5,483 nt of DNA from Robiginitomaculum sp. Lineage in GTDB: Bacteria; Pseudomonadota; Alphaproteobacteria; Caulobacterales; Maricaulaceae. Shown here piece by piece: positions 4,906 through 5,483 of this stretch. Made by a program: the position numbers and the translations under genes. The notes beneath the pieces were generated by a model, which saw only the letters and a list, made by a program, of their open reading frames with translations, did no database searches and was not told the origin of the DNA. Location: the NCBI GenBank assembly GCA_002733385.1, contig NVVO01000017.1, forward strand, positions 64,492 through 69,974, read 5' to 3'. Each line of letters opens with the position of its first letter. Positions within the stretch are counted from its first letter, which is position 1.

Positions 4906-5483
4906 ATGCATATTTTACTCATTACCCGTCACTACCCACCAGAGATTTCCGGCGGGGCAAGGCGGCCATTTTTCCTGACCCAGGCCTTGCGCACACAAGG
5001 TCATAAGGTCACATTGGTCACGCCCTTTGACCTGGACGACCCGGATCATATTTGCGTGCCCAACACAGCTATTCAAAACGGATTACAGGCACAGTCTAGG
5101 CAAGATGAGAGGCAAAACACCGCCAAAAACCAACATACCAGCCCAAAAGACATTTTACGCCAATGGTTGTTTTGGCCAGACCCGGATATTCGCTGGGCGC
5201 GAGATGTGATTAAAAAACTGGAGGCGGCGGATATAAAACCAGACTGGATGTTGACCACCAGCCCGCCCGAATCCCTGCACATTGCCGGGGCGACTTTGGC
5301 GCTGACGCTGTCGCTGATGAAAAAGCGCAAAAATACCTCAATTGCCAATGTGACGTTTTTCACCACGCTTTCGGATTTTTCTGATCAGGGCGAAATTGGC
5401 GTATTTCTGGGGGACGATTTTGTTGACGGGATTGAGCAGGAAGTGAATGAAAAAGGCATCCTGCATTCCAAATTCATGTCGCG
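4906..5483 (+). CDS. Chimeric frame: GT4 glycosyltransferase N-terminus joined to mid-part of class I PHA synthase (runs off right edge)
   Basis: The frame has 192 complete codons and is open at the right edge. The ATG at 4906 is the first possible start, since TAG lies in frame at 4900-4902; no clear Shine-Dalgarno is visible. Residues 1-40 (MHILLITRHYPPEISGG, ARRPFFL, GHKVTLVTP) are a typical GT4 N-terminal domain. A Gln/Asn-rich stretch spans 53-78. WLFWPDPDIRWA (87-98) and DWMLTTSPPESLH (113-125) are also typical of GT4 enzymes. From about residue 126 the similarity changes: LALTLSLMKKR, ANVTFFTTLSDFSDQGEIGVF (147-167, read as two parts) and the following EQEVNEKGIL..KFMSR match class I PhaC directly after its GYCIGGTLLA nucleophile motif. 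The PhaC Cys is absent (HIAGATLA in its place) and the GT4 sugar-nucleotide domain is missing. As read, neither activity is expected unless later sequence restores one. Assembly chimera, recombination or true fusion are all possible. Confidence 0.75.
   Translation, partial: MHILLITRHYPPEISGGARRPFFLTQALRTQGHKVTLVTPFDLDDPDHICVPNTAIQNGLQAQSRQDERQNTAKNQHTSPKDILRQWLFWPDPDIRWARDVIKKLEAADIKPDWMLTTSPPESLHIAGATLALTLSLMKKRKNTSIANVTFFTTLSDFSDQGEIGVFLGDDFVDGIEQEVNEKGILHSKFMS
5278..5317 (+). other. Junction between glycosyltransferase and PhaC homology, with a CGCTGA/CGCTGT hexamer repeat
   Basis: GT4 similarity is clear through SPPESLH (ending 5280) and PhaC similarity is clear from about 5296 on. The crossover therefore lies within roughly 5281-5317. 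Bases 5300-5317 are three hexamers, CGCTGA CGCTGT CGCTGA, a low-complexity stretch of the kind that could seed a false overlap or a short-homology recombination. The two proteins also resemble each other here by chance (AGATLA versus GGTLLA), so the exact breakpoint cannot be fixed by eye. Confidence 0.6.

Noticed and set aside
5073..5366. Minus-strand 97-codon frame
   Set aside because: It is antisense to the GT4/PhaC frame, whose translation shows strong family motifs in both halves.
4906..5483. A new bifunctional glycan-polyester synthesis system
   Set aside because: The PhaC part lacks its nucleophile and the glycosyltransferase part lacks its second domain within the visible sequence. 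A join artefact is the simpler explanation, so no function is claimed.

Overview
The window looks like part of a bacterial surface-polysaccharide (O-antigen, capsule or exopolysaccharide) locus. I infer a proteobacterium, probably an alphaproteobacterium. The basis is protein similarity recalled from memory: the style of the plus-strand GT4 N-terminus and an alphaproteobacterial-type class I PHA-synthase segment. No rRNA or other taxonomic marker is present, so this is a weak placement. Base composition is close to balanced and similar across the genes.

Minus strand, transcribed right to left (4771 down to 1): wbpD-like acetyltransferase (4771-4196), wbpB-like oxidoreductase (4106-3147), wbpE-like aminotransferase (3090-1966), wbpA-like UDP-GlcNAc 6-dehydrogenase (1895-564), then the first 164 codons of a GT4-type glycosyltransferase that runs off the left edge (494-1). 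Gaps are 56-89 bp with no convincing terminator, so this reads as one operon. The four complete genes encode all steps from UDP-GlcNAc to UDP-2,3-diacetamido-2,3-dideoxy-glucuronic acid: oxidation at C6 (WbpA), oxidation at C3 (WbpB), transamination at C3 (WbpE), N-acetylation (WbpD). The WbpI-type C2 epimerase that would give the manno sugar is not in the window. The glycosyltransferase may add this or another sugar to a glycan, but its substrate cannot be read from sequence.

Plus strand: after a 134-bp divergent, AT-rich intergenic region, an open frame runs from 4906 off the right edge. Its first ~125 residues are a GT4 glycosyltransferase N-terminus. From about residue 126-130 onward it is instead recognisably the middle of a class I polyhydroxyalkanoate synthase (PhaC), entered just after the position of the PhaC nucleophile motif. 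It is either an assembly or recombination chimera or a very unusual in-frame fusion, and it is the oddest object in the window.

Smaller points: the left-edge glycosyltransferase has no ATG/GTG start and seems to use ATT behind a good Shine-Dalgarno; a 12-bp tandem repeat lies between wbpE and wbpA; an AAGCGCTT palindrome occurs just upstream of two start codons; and a 22-codon frame ends in an ATGA overlap with the wbpB start. I see no RNA genes, insertion sequences or CRISPR arrays.
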